In this document: positions 1-6,082 of the stretch, one piece after another
Layout: the number at the start of each line of letters is the position of its first letter
Position numbering within the stretch: position 1 is the stretch's first letter
Assembly: GCA_011524805.1 (NCBI GenBank)
Contig: WTJO01000109.1
Span: 1-7,159, forward strand
Source of the DNA: Alphaproteobacteria bacterium
GTDB taxonomy: Bacteria; Pseudomonadota; Alphaproteobacteria; Puniceispirillales; Puniceispirillaceae
Length of the DNA: 7,159 nt
Direction: 5' to 3'
Program-made: the position numbers and the translations under genes
The notes under the pieces: generated by a model
The model's input: only the letters and a program-made list of their open reading frames with translations
What the model was told of the DNA's origin: nothing
The model's database searches: none

Positions 1-2
1 AG

Positions 3-812
3 ATTCTGGCGGCCTATCCGTTCTATCAACTAGATGACATTATTCTGGGCAGCCATAATCTGAAGGATGAAGGCTATTTTGAGGGCAGCACCATTTTTGA
101 ATGGTGGCGGCGGATGGCAATCAAACAGGGGGCTGAATATATCGATAATGAGGTGGTAGATATCACCCTTGATAGCACAGGCCGGCATATCCAGTCTGTT
201 AGATTGAAAACAGGCGAACAGATTGGCTGCGGCAAGCTGGTCAATGCCTCAGGCCCCTATGCTGATACAGTTTCACAGATGGCAGGTATCGCCCTGCCAA
301 TTGAACCACGCAAACGCTATACATGGATTTTTTCAGCAGAACGGCCGCTAGACCGGAAATTACCGCTTACCATTGACCCGTCTGGAATCCATATGCGGCA
401 ATATGGTGCCAATGCCAGCAATCTATATATGGCTGGCAGTCCGCCAGACCCTGACCCAAAAGCTGCGTTTGATGATTTTGATGAAGACCCGCATATCTGG
501 GAAGACCATGTCTGGCCACTTATCTATAACAGAGTGCCACAATTTGATGCCTTGCGGATAGAATCAAGCTGGGCAGGTCATTATGCCTTTAATGTGTTTG
601 ACCATAACGCCGTGCTTGGCCCGCATGACAGGGTAGAAAATTTCCTGTTTGCAAATGGGTTTTCCGGCCACGGGCTTCAGCAATCCCCCGCGATTGGCAG
701 GGGCATGTCGGAATTATTGCTATATGGCGAATTTCGTGCGCTTGATCTAACCGATTTTAGCTATCAACGGATAATCGAAAACAGACCGATCGTCGAAAAA
801 GCCGTTATCTAG
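3..812 (+). CDS. FAD-dependent oxidoreductase, FOXRED1/DAO-like (5' end missing)
   Basis: This is the C-terminal part of a D-amino-acid-oxidase-fold (DAO family) flavoprotein. The reading frame is open from position 3 to the TAG at 810-812, giving 269 visible residues; the ATG at 114 is internal, because 37 sensible codons precede it in frame. The N-terminal Rossmann FAD-binding GxGxxG motif is off the left edge. Visible residues about 1-60 contain a GYFEGSTIFEWW stretch typical of the middle of the fold. NASGPYA at about 81-87 matches the second FAD-contacting segment. WAGHYAFN at about 190-197 and NGFSGHGLQQSPAIG at about 218-232 match the C-terminal FAD-binding region and most resemble FOXRED1-type proteins. 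Members oxidise amines or N-methyl amino acids, or act as assembly factors; the substrate here cannot be told. It converges on iolE and overlaps it by 4 bp. A role in inositol metabolism is not supported. Confidence 0.9.
   Translation: MLAAYPFYQLDDIILGSHNLKDEGYFEGSTIFEWWRRMAIKQGAEYIDNEVVDITLDSTGRHIQSVRLKTGEQIGCGKLVNASGPYADTVSQMAGIALPIEPRKRYTWIFSAERPLDRKLPLTIDPSGIHMRQYGANASNLYMAGSPPDPDPKAAFDDFDEDPHIWEDHVWPLIYNRVPQFDALRIESSWAGHYAFNVFDHNAVLGPHDRVENFLFANGFSGHGLQQSPAIGRGMSELLLYGEFRALDLTDFSYQRIIENRPIVEKAVI
809..812. other. Convergent stop codons sharing CTAG
   Basis: The palindrome CTAG supplies both stops. TAG at 810-812 ends the plus-strand oxidoreductase, and the reverse complement of 809-811 is the TAG that ends iolE. 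There is no room for a terminator between the two genes, so each transcript must run at least some way into the opposite gene. Confidence 0.95.
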
Positions 813-1708
813 CGGGTAAGATCATAACCTGTTTTATCCATCGCATCACGCAATGCCTGAAAGCCGATTTTTGCATATTCAAGCGGATTGGCCTTTGCCG
901 GATCCTGTTCTGCTTCGATAATCACCCAGCCTTCATAGCCAGTATCATATAGCTGTTTCATAATAAGGTCATAATCAATATGGCCGTCACCCGGCACAGT
1001 AAACACGCCTTGCAGCACACAATCCAGAAATGACTGGCTGTCTTTATTGACAGAGGCCAGCACATCGGCGCGGATATCTTTGGTATGGACATGGTTAATA
1101 CGATGGCCATATTTTTTGATCACTGCGCTATTGTCGCCACCTGCAAATACAAGATGGCCTGTATCAAGCAGAAGATTGACAGCCTCACCTGTATGCGCCA
1201 TCAGCTGATCAATCTCATCCTCTGTTTCAACAGCCGTGCCCATATGATGATGAAATGTCAGCGGCACGCCTTGCTCGGCGCAATGTTCTGCCAGTTTGGT
1301 CAGCCGTCTGCCATAGCCGGCAACATCAAAATCGGCCAGTCTGGGGCGAGAGTTTAGCGGACGCTCCTGTTTGTTCTGGACTGTCTGGTAAGTCTCGCCA
1401 TAGACAATCACCGCCGCCCCACAAGCCTTGAACAGCGCAAGCTGGTCTGCAATTCTGTCCAGCTCATCTTCAAGGCTGTTATGGATAAGTGTGCCTGAAT
1501 ACCAGCCAGAGACAAGCGACAGATCATATGCCGAAAGACAGGCTGATAGCTCTGCCGCGCCGGTTGGGAATTTACCTCCTGTCTCGGTGCCGGAAAATCC
1601 GGCAAGTGCTGTTTCTTCAAGGCAGGTTTCAAGACTTGTCTCGCCACCTAGCTGGGGAAGATCATCGTTTGACCATGAGATTGGCGACATACCTAATTTT
1701 AACTTCAT
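809..1708 (-). CDS. iolE: Inosose dehydratase (2-keto-myo-inositol dehydratase) IolE
   Basis: IolE dehydrates 2-keto-myo-inositol (scyllo-inosose) to 3D-(3,5/4)-trihydroxycyclohexane-1,2-dione in the cytoplasm, one step before IolD. The protein has 299 residues, the usual family length, and is a xylose-isomerase-like TIM barrel. It begins MKLKLGMSPISW, a typical IolE N-terminus, followed by TETGGKFP at about 41-48, FHHHMGTAVET at 152-162, LLLDTGH at 179-185, HVHTKD at 206-211, VPGDGHIDY at 238-246 and a C-terminal strand ending IIEAEQDP at 263-270. The late Asp, His and Glu positions fit the barrel's metal-binding pattern. I chose the ATG at 1708 because homologues start at MKxKLGMSPI. An in-frame ATG at 1723 would add five residues (MWVKD), and neither start has an ideally spaced Shine-Dalgarno. 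It is the last gene of the operon, 59 bp after iolB, and meets the oxidoreductase tail to tail. Confidence 0.95.
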   Translation of the reverse strand: MKLKLGMSPISWSNDDLPQLGGETSLETCLEETALAGFSGTETGGKFPTGAAELSACLSAYDLSLVSGWYSGTLIHNSLEDELDRIADQLALFKACGAAVIVYGETYQTVQNKQERPLNSRPRLADFDVAGYGRRLTKLAEHCAEQGVPLTFHHHMGTAVETEDEIDQLMAHTGEAVNLLLDTGHLVFAGGDNSAVIKKYGHRINHVHTKDIRADVLASVNKDSQSFLDCVLQGVFTVPGDGHIDYDLIMKQLYDTGYEGWVIIEAEQDPAKANPLEYAKIGFQALRDAMDKTGYDLTR

Positions 1709-1767
1709 ATCCTTTACCCACATCCTTCATTTCGTGAATAATCTTGTGTTGCCTGAGAACAGACAGG

Positions 1768-2574
1768 CTAGAATTCTTTTCCGATAATCCATTCATGGGC
1801 TGGATCATTATGGAATTTCCAGATTCGCTTTGGCCCTGCCATCACATTCAGATAATAGCTTTCATAGCCATGAGGCACCCCCACCGGATGATATCCGCGC
1901 GGCACCAGCACAACTGATTTATCAGGCGCGGCCATCACCTCGTCCAATGTCCGCGCATCGTCATAGACATGATGAAGGACATATCCCTGTTCGGGGTTAA
2001 TACGGTGATAATAGGTTTCTTCCAGCAATGATTCATGCGGCAGATTATCTGTATCATGTTTATGAGGCGGATAGGATGACCAGTTGCCAGACGGGGTGAT
2101 CACCTCGACCACCAGCAGGCTGTCAGCAGGTTCTGTTTCAGGCAGAATATTGCATACAAAGCGGGTATTACTGCCTGTACCACGCTGCTCAAGCGGCATC
2201 ATATCAGGGGTAATCAGCCGAGGCGGATGCGCGCCTGTAATGCCCGGTGCCGTGCAGATTGCCAACTCGCATGCGGTCAGCGCAGTCACCTTCCAGCCAA
2301 GACGAAATGGCAGATAGACAGCAACAGGTGGCTGTCTGTCAAAGACTGAGCTGCGTGAGCTAAGCGCACCAAAATCTATCCCGTCTGCTTCAATGCGTGC
2401 CGAACCAGATAACAGCACAAGACATATCTCGTCTTCATTGCCGCCAGCCTCTAGCACCATACCATCTGCCAGCATATGGGCAGAAAACCCGACATATTGC
2501 CAGCCGGCCGTGCGCGGCGTTATTGACTGAATCTGCGTATCTGTCTTATCTGCAGGCACCAGTAATCTGGACAT
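1768..2574 (-). CDS. iolB: 5-deoxy-glucuronate isomerase IolB
   Basis: IolB converts 5-deoxy-D-glucuronate, the IolD product, to 2-deoxy-5-keto-D-gluconate. The 268-residue protein is full length for the KduI/IolB bicupin family. The N-terminal cupin covers roughly residues 20-120 and the catalytic C-terminal cupin roughly 135-260. The second carries the family hallmarks: GNWSSYPPHKHD at 163-174 with His171 and His173 as likely metal ligands, ESLLEETYYHRI at 181-192 contributing a Glu, HHVYDD at 201-206, and PRGYHPVGVPHGY at 225-237 supplying the later His ligand. KduI is excluded by these IolB-specific motifs and by the neighbours. The gene starts 15 bp after the iolD stop, with AGGAAAG overlapping that stop codon, which suggests translational coupling. 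Its own stop is TAG within CTAG. Confidence 0.96.
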   Translation of the reverse strand: MSRLLVPADKTDTQIQSITPRTAGWQYVGFSAHMLADGMVLEAGGNEDEICLVLLSGSARIEADGIDFGALSSRSSVFDRQPPVAVYLPFRLGWKVTALTACELAICTAPGITGAHPPRLITPDMMPLEQRGTGSNTRFVCNILPETEPADSLLVVEVITPSGNWSSYPPHKHDTDNLPHESLLEETYYHRINPEQGYVLHHVYDDARTLDEVMAAPDKSVVLVPRGYHPVGVPHGYESYYLNVMAGPKRIWKFHNDPAHEWIIGKEF

Positions 2575-2584
2575 GATATATCTG

Positions 2585-2591
2585 CTTTCCT
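2585..2591 (-). promoter_or_regulatory. Ribosome binding site of iolB overlapping the iolD stop
   Basis: The minus strand reads AGGAAAG, ending 10 bases before the iolB ATG. Its first two bases are the last two of the iolD TAG stop codon. Spacing is slightly long, but no other purine-rich candidate exists in the 15-bp gap, so ribosomes finishing iolD probably help initiation. Confidence 0.55.
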
Positions 2592-4437
2592 AGCTAAAAT
2601 TATCTATCTGTCTGTTTCGCTGGCTGATGTAGTTTTCATGAATAGAGGCCATCTCCTCACGTTCCGAAACTGCCGGAATACCCACATCCCACCAGCACCC
2701 GCCTGCTGCGGTAGATGGGCCGGGGTCTGTGTTGATCACCACAACATTTACACCGCCACGTGCAATACTGTCCGAAATAGATGTTTCAAGTTCTGACAGG
2801 CTTGTGGCCAGCACCGCATGCGCGCCCATAGAGGCAGCATGGGCAACATAATCAATTTCAGGCAATATCTCATGATGGCTATCTGCAAACAGATTGTTAA
2901 ATGCCGCCCCGCCTGTTGCAGCCTGTAATCTGTTGATACATCCAAAGCCACGATTATCGGTGATGACCAGCGTAAAAGATGCGCCCATCATCACGGCTGT
3001 TGCCAGTTCCGAATTATGCATCAGATATGACCCGTCACCTGCAAACACAATCGCCGGCCTTTCAGGGCAGGCCATATAGACCCCCAGACCGGCAGCAACT
3101 TCATATCCCATACAGCTAAAGCCATATTCCATATGATAGCCGTCAACATCACCTGTCTGCCATAATTTATGCAGCTCGCCCGGCATTGAGCCTGCCGCCC
3201 CCACAGCAATGGCATGTTTCGGAGCAGCGCGATTTACAGCGCCGATTACCTGACTGTCACTTGGCAGTTGGCTCTTCGTCATATCATCTGTTACATCAGC
3301 AACTATTTGTGCCCATTCAGCACGCGCCTCTGCAATTTCTGCCTGATAGGCAGGGTCGGTCTGATAGTCTTTGAGGCCTGCGCCAAGCTCTTCTAGCCCC
3401 TTATCTGCATCTCCGGTCAAAGACAGGGCAGAGCCCTTTATCGCGTCATGCGTCTGGATATTTAGCGAAATAAGCCTGCTTGTGATTAGCGTGTTCGAGC
3501 CTGTGGTAAAATCCTGCAATCTGGTACCGATGGCCAGCACCAGATCGGCCTGTGCAATCATCTTGTTTGCAGCCGAGGCACCTGTAACGCCAACCGCACC
3601 AAGATATAGCGGCTCATCTTCAGCCAGTACCGACTTGCCCGCCTGGGTTGCACATACAGGAATACCGCCTGCCTCGGCAAAGGCTTTCAGACGCGCCTGC
3701 GCACCTGAATATTTCACCCCGCCCCCTGCCAGAATGACAGGCCGTCTGGCTGATGCAATCGCCTCAATTGCTGTTGCCATTATCTGCTCATCTGCGCGTG
3801 GGCGCTGGATTTCCCAGATTCTCGGGGTGAAAAACTGTTCTGGATAATCAAAGGCCTCTGCCTGAACATCCTGACACAGGCTTAGACATACAGGCCCGCA
3901 TTCAGCGCCATCTGTCAGCACAGACATCGCTTTTGGCAGGGCTTTCAAAATCTGTTCAGGACGGGTAATGCGGTCAAAATACCGGCATACAGGCTTAAAA
4001 CAGTCATTTGCTGAAACTGTTCCGTCAGCAAAGGATTCAACCTGTTGCAATACAGGGTCAGGCCGCCTGTCAGCAAAAACATCCCCAGGTAAAAACAGCA
4101 CAGGCAGGCGGTTAACATGTGCCAGTGCGGCGGCGGTAACCATATTTGTAGCGCCCGGCCCAATAGACGATGTTACGGCCATCATCTGGCGGCGTGATTT
4201 CTGTTTTGCATAGGCAATCGCACTATGAGCCATGGTTTGCTCATTGTGCCCCCTGAAGGTAGGCATCTGGTCTTTAACAGCATGTAACGCCTCGCCTAGA
4301 CCTGCAACATTGCCATGTCCGAAAATTGCCCACACACCGGCAAATGCAGGTTTGGCCGTGCCGTCAAACTGGCGGATTGACTGGGCGGCCATCCATCTGG
4401 TTAGTGCCTGTGCCATGGTTAGTCGAATTGTTGGCAT
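2590..4437 (-). CDS. iolD: 3D-(3,5/4)-trihydroxycyclohexane-1,2-dione hydrolase IolD (ThDP enzyme)
   Basis: IolD opens the six-membered ring of the dione to give 5-deoxy-D-glucuronate, using thiamine diphosphate and Mg2+. The 615-residue protein has the acetolactate-synthase-like three-domain layout. The pyrimidine-binding domain spans about residues 5-190, with RGHNEQTMAH at 62-71 and Glu66 as the likely activating glutamate. The central domain spans about 215-355 and includes ILAGGGVKYS at 235-244. The pyrophosphate-binding domain spans about 395-575, with the ThDP/Mg motif starting GDGSYLMHNSE at 467-477 and closing at Asp494-Asn495 in TDNRGFGCINRLQ. The start MPTIRLTMAQAL matches IolD N-termini and has an AAGGGG Shine-Dalgarno 7 bases upstream. 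It starts 12 bp after the regulator stop. In many rhizobial clusters iolC sits just before iolD; here it does not. The length and intact motifs indicate an active enzyme. Confidence 0.97.
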   Translation of the reverse strand: MPTIRLTMAQALTRWMAAQSIRQFDGTAKPAFAGVWAIFGHGNVAGLGEALHAVKDQMPTFRGHNEQTMAHSAIAYAKQKSRRQMMAVTSSIGPGATNMVTAAALAHVNRLPVLFLPGDVFADRRPDPVLQQVESFADGTVSANDCFKPVCRYFDRITRPEQILKALPKAMSVLTDGAECGPVCLSLCQDVQAEAFDYPEQFFTPRIWEIQRPRADEQIMATAIEAIASARRPVILAGGGVKYSGAQARLKAFAEAGGIPVCATQAGKSVLAEDEPLYLGAVGVTGASAANKMIAQADLVLAIGTRLQDFTTGSNTLITSRLISLNIQTHDAIKGSALSLTGDADKGLEELGAGLKDYQTDPAYQAEIAEARAEWAQIVADVTDDMTKSQLPSDSQVIGAVNRAAPKHAIAVGAAGSMPGELHKLWQTGDVDGYHMEYGFSCMGYEVAAGLGVYMACPERPAIVFAGDGSYLMHNSELATAVMMGASFTLVITDNRGFGCINRLQAATGGAAFNNLFADSHHEILPEIDYVAHAASMGAHAVLATSLSELETSISDSIARGGVNVVVINTDPGPSTAAGGCWWDVGIPAVSEREEMASIHENYISQRNRQIDNFS

Positions 4438-4444
4438 ACCCTTA

Positions 4445-4450
4445 CCCCTT
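4445..4450 (-). promoter_or_regulatory. Ribosome binding site of iolD
   Basis: The minus strand reads AAGGGG, ending 7 bases before the iolD ATG. Its first base is the last base of the regulator's TAA stop. This good spacing confirms the iolD start and suggests coupling to translation of the regulator gene. Confidence 0.65.
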
Positions 4451-5262
4451 TATGCTCTTACCCTGCCAGTCTCAATCGCCAGATGCTGGCATAATGAAAT
4501 AGTAGCAGAAATAGATTTGAATCCCTGAAAGGCGCTTTCTACAACAAGCAGGCTGTTTGTATCATATAGCGGGCTGATTTTTGTGTCTGTAATCGACAGA
4601 ATATTTATATTCTGTTTTCGTGCCTCCGTAATCAGAGAAATTGTAAGCTCGCTATAGGGTGCGAAGCTGGTGGCAAATATCACCTCTCCCTCACCAACAA
4701 ATTCCAGCTGGTCAAAGGCAAGTTGAGGAGCAGGAGATATTGTCTGATTTTTGATTCCCATCCTTGTCAGCATATAGGACAGATAGCTCATCGCTGCTAT
4801 TGACCGGCCATTGCCAACCAGCCAGATCATCTTTGCCTGCCGCAACATTGCAATAGCGTTATTCAGTCGTGTCCTGTCTATCTGCTGATGGGATGTCAGG
4901 ATGGACTGAGCGGCCGCGCCTGATAGTGCTTCGAAACTTTCATCGGACGATAGCGTTTCCAGCTGTGCAATACGCGAACTATAATTTGACCATTGTGATT
5001 TCAGGCTCTGTTTATAGACAGCCTGAAGCTGGCTAAAACCGGCAAAATCCATATATTTGGCAAAGCGCACAAAGGCCGAACTGTTGATGGCGGTTCTAGT
5101 TTCAAGATCAGACAAAGTTGAAAGCGCCATTGTTTCAGGATACACAAGCGCGAAATTTGCAATCTCCTGCAATTTTTTTGGCATATTCTTGTAATGTTGC
5201 CTAATTCTTTCTGTCAGCCTATCCAACTCGCTGTGACCGGCATCATCTATCAACTCATTCAT
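4450..5262 (-). CDS. RpiR-family transcription regulator (HTH plus SIS), probable inositol regulator
   Basis: This 270-residue protein has an RpiR-type helix-turn-helix domain at about residues 10-85 and a SIS sugar-phosphate-binding domain at about 130-265. The first includes MPKKLQEIANF at 27-37, ALSTLSDLE at 46-54 and FVRFAKYMDFAGFSQLQ at 64-80, a standard RpiR DNA-binding region. The second includes IWLVGNGRS at 146-154, the phosphosugar-binding loop, and a Ser/Thr-containing ATSF at 197-200. RpiR-family proteins control inositol genes in several Gram-negative bacteria (IolR), where they usually repress and respond to a pathway intermediate; that role is inferred here from position between transporter and iolD. 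I chose the ATG at 5262 because AAGGG lies 7 bases upstream. A GTG at 5283 would add seven residues but has poor SD spacing. Being inside the operon, it is probably self-regulated. Confidence 0.88.
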   Translation of the reverse strand: MNELIDDAGHSELDRLTERIRQHYKNMPKKLQEIANFALVYPETMALSTLSDLETRTAINSSAFVRFAKYMDFAGFSQLQAVYKQSLKSQWSNYSSRIAQLETLSSDESFEALSGAAAQSILTSHQQIDRTRLNNAIAMLRQAKMIWLVGNGRSIAAMSYLSYMLTRMGIKNQTISPAPQLAFDQLEFVGEGEVIFATSFAPYSELTISLITEARKQNINILSITDTKISPLYDTNSLLVVESAFQGFKSISATISLCQHLAIETGRVRA

Positions 5263-5269
5263 CTGCCTG

Positions 5270-5274
5270 CCCTT
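5270..5274 (-). promoter_or_regulatory. Ribosome binding site deciding the regulator start
   Basis: The minus strand reads AAGGG, ending 7 bases before the ATG at 5262. It lies inside the coding extension that would be used from the GTG at 5283, so it favours the ATG as the real start. Confidence 0.6.
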
Positions 5275-5292
5275 AATTTGCACGCCTGATCA

Positions 5293-6081
5293 TCAAATAG
5301 CCAGTTCCTTTGCCAGATCACCTATTTTTGCACCACCAGCCATCAAGCGTTTAATATCATCGCCTTCTAGGTCTTTTGAGGTGCCTTTTCCGATCACTTC
5401 ACCAAGTGACAGGAAGGTAAATCTATCTGCAATCAGACGGGCATGAATTTCATTATGGGTAATCAGGATAATGGCAATATCGCCCAGTTTCTGTACACGT
5501 CTTATGGTTTTCAGCACTTCCATCTGCTGCTTCTGGCCCAGCGCAGAGGTTGGCTCGTCAAGAATAAGCACCTTCGCCCCAAAATAGATAGCACGCGCAA
5601 TCGCCAAAGTCTGTCTCTGGCCACCAGACATGGTACCAACAGCCTGTTCTGGGTCAGCAACATTGATGCCTATCTTGGCCATTTCTTCGGTCGCAATCTG
5701 GTGCATTTCAGCCATTTTCAGAAGCCCGAACGGCGAGTTGAACGAGGTTAGTTCACGCCCCAGAAAGAAATTTCTGGTCACAGAGGTAAGCGGCTTTAGC
5801 GCAGGGTCCTGATAAACAGTGCCAATACCCGCATCTGACGCATCACGTGGCGAGGCAAAATTTACCACCTCGCCCTCTACCTTAATTTCACCTGATGTGG
5901 GCGGAAACACACCTGAGAGAATTTTAATCAGAGTTGATTTGCCAGCCCCGTTATCGCCCAGCAAGGCATGAACCTCTCCCGGGAGGACAGACAGTTCAAC
6001 ACCGTTCAGGGCTGTAAAACTGCCGAATTTTTTCACCAGATTTGCAGTTTCAATCAGGGGTTTTTGTTGTGTTTTTGCCAT
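5293..6081 (-). CDS. Sugar ABC transporter ATP-binding protein, single-domain CUT2 type
   Basis: This is the cytoplasmic ATPase of a carbohydrate (CUT2-type) importer, 262 residues long. All nucleotide-binding motifs are intact: Walker A GDNGAGKST at 42-50, Q-loop Gln91 in VYQDP, signature MSGGQRQ at 151-157, Walker B VLILDEP at 171-177, D-loop SALG at 179-182 and switch histidine His209 in LITHN. It has only one ABC domain, like FrcA of the fructose system, whereas RbsA, XylG and MglA carry two in tandem, so it should work as a homodimer. The ATG at 6081 begins MAKTQQKPLIE and has GGGGA 9 bases upstream; it is one base past the permease stop. An upstream ATG at 6120 would force a 38-bp overlap with the permease and a non-homologous leader. 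The substrate is inferred as inositol only from the neighbouring iol genes. Confidence 0.93.
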   Translation of the reverse strand: MAKTQQKPLIETANLVKKFGSFTALNGVELSVLPGEVHALLGDNGAGKSTLIKILSGVFPPTSGEIKVEGEVVNFASPRDASDAGIGTVYQDPALKPLTSVTRNFFLGRELTSFNSPFGLLKMAEMHQIATEEMAKIGINVADPEQAVGTMSGGQRQTLAIARAIYFGAKVLILDEPTSALGQKQQMEVLKTIRRVQKLGDIAIILITHNEIHARLIADRFTFLSLGEVIGKGTSKDLEGDDIKRLMAGGAKIGDLAKELAI

Positions 6082-6082
6082 T

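Noticed and set aside
1662..1730. 22-codon minus-strand ORF starting at 1730 and overlapping the iolE start, considered as a leader peptide.
   Set aside because: It has no Shine-Dalgarno in front of its ATG, shows no leader-peptide residue bias and runs inside iolE, so chance is the simpler explanation.
1751..1768. Small inverted repeat GCCTG/CAGGC with an 8-base loop directly after the iolB stop, considered as a terminator.
   Set aside because: The stem is only 5 bp and is not followed by a T run on the minus strand. iolE follows closely on the same strand, so an intrinsic terminator is not supported.
1428..1787. 119-codon plus-strand open frame across the iolE 5' half and the iolB-iolE gap.
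   Set aside because: It is opposite confident iolE coding sequence, its translation is Ser/Pro-rich without family features, and it overlaps two real genes.
3371..3847. 158-codon plus-strand open frame antisense to iolD.
   Set aside because: It lies wholly within the well-supported iolD gene, shows no recognisable family motif and is explained as a shadow of iolD codon use.
5284..5295. TGATCA palindrome with a nearby TGATGA between the ATPase and the regulator, considered as an operator.
   Set aside because: The 6-bp palindrome is too short and overlaps the ATPase stop codon. There is no second copy or promoter context to support it.
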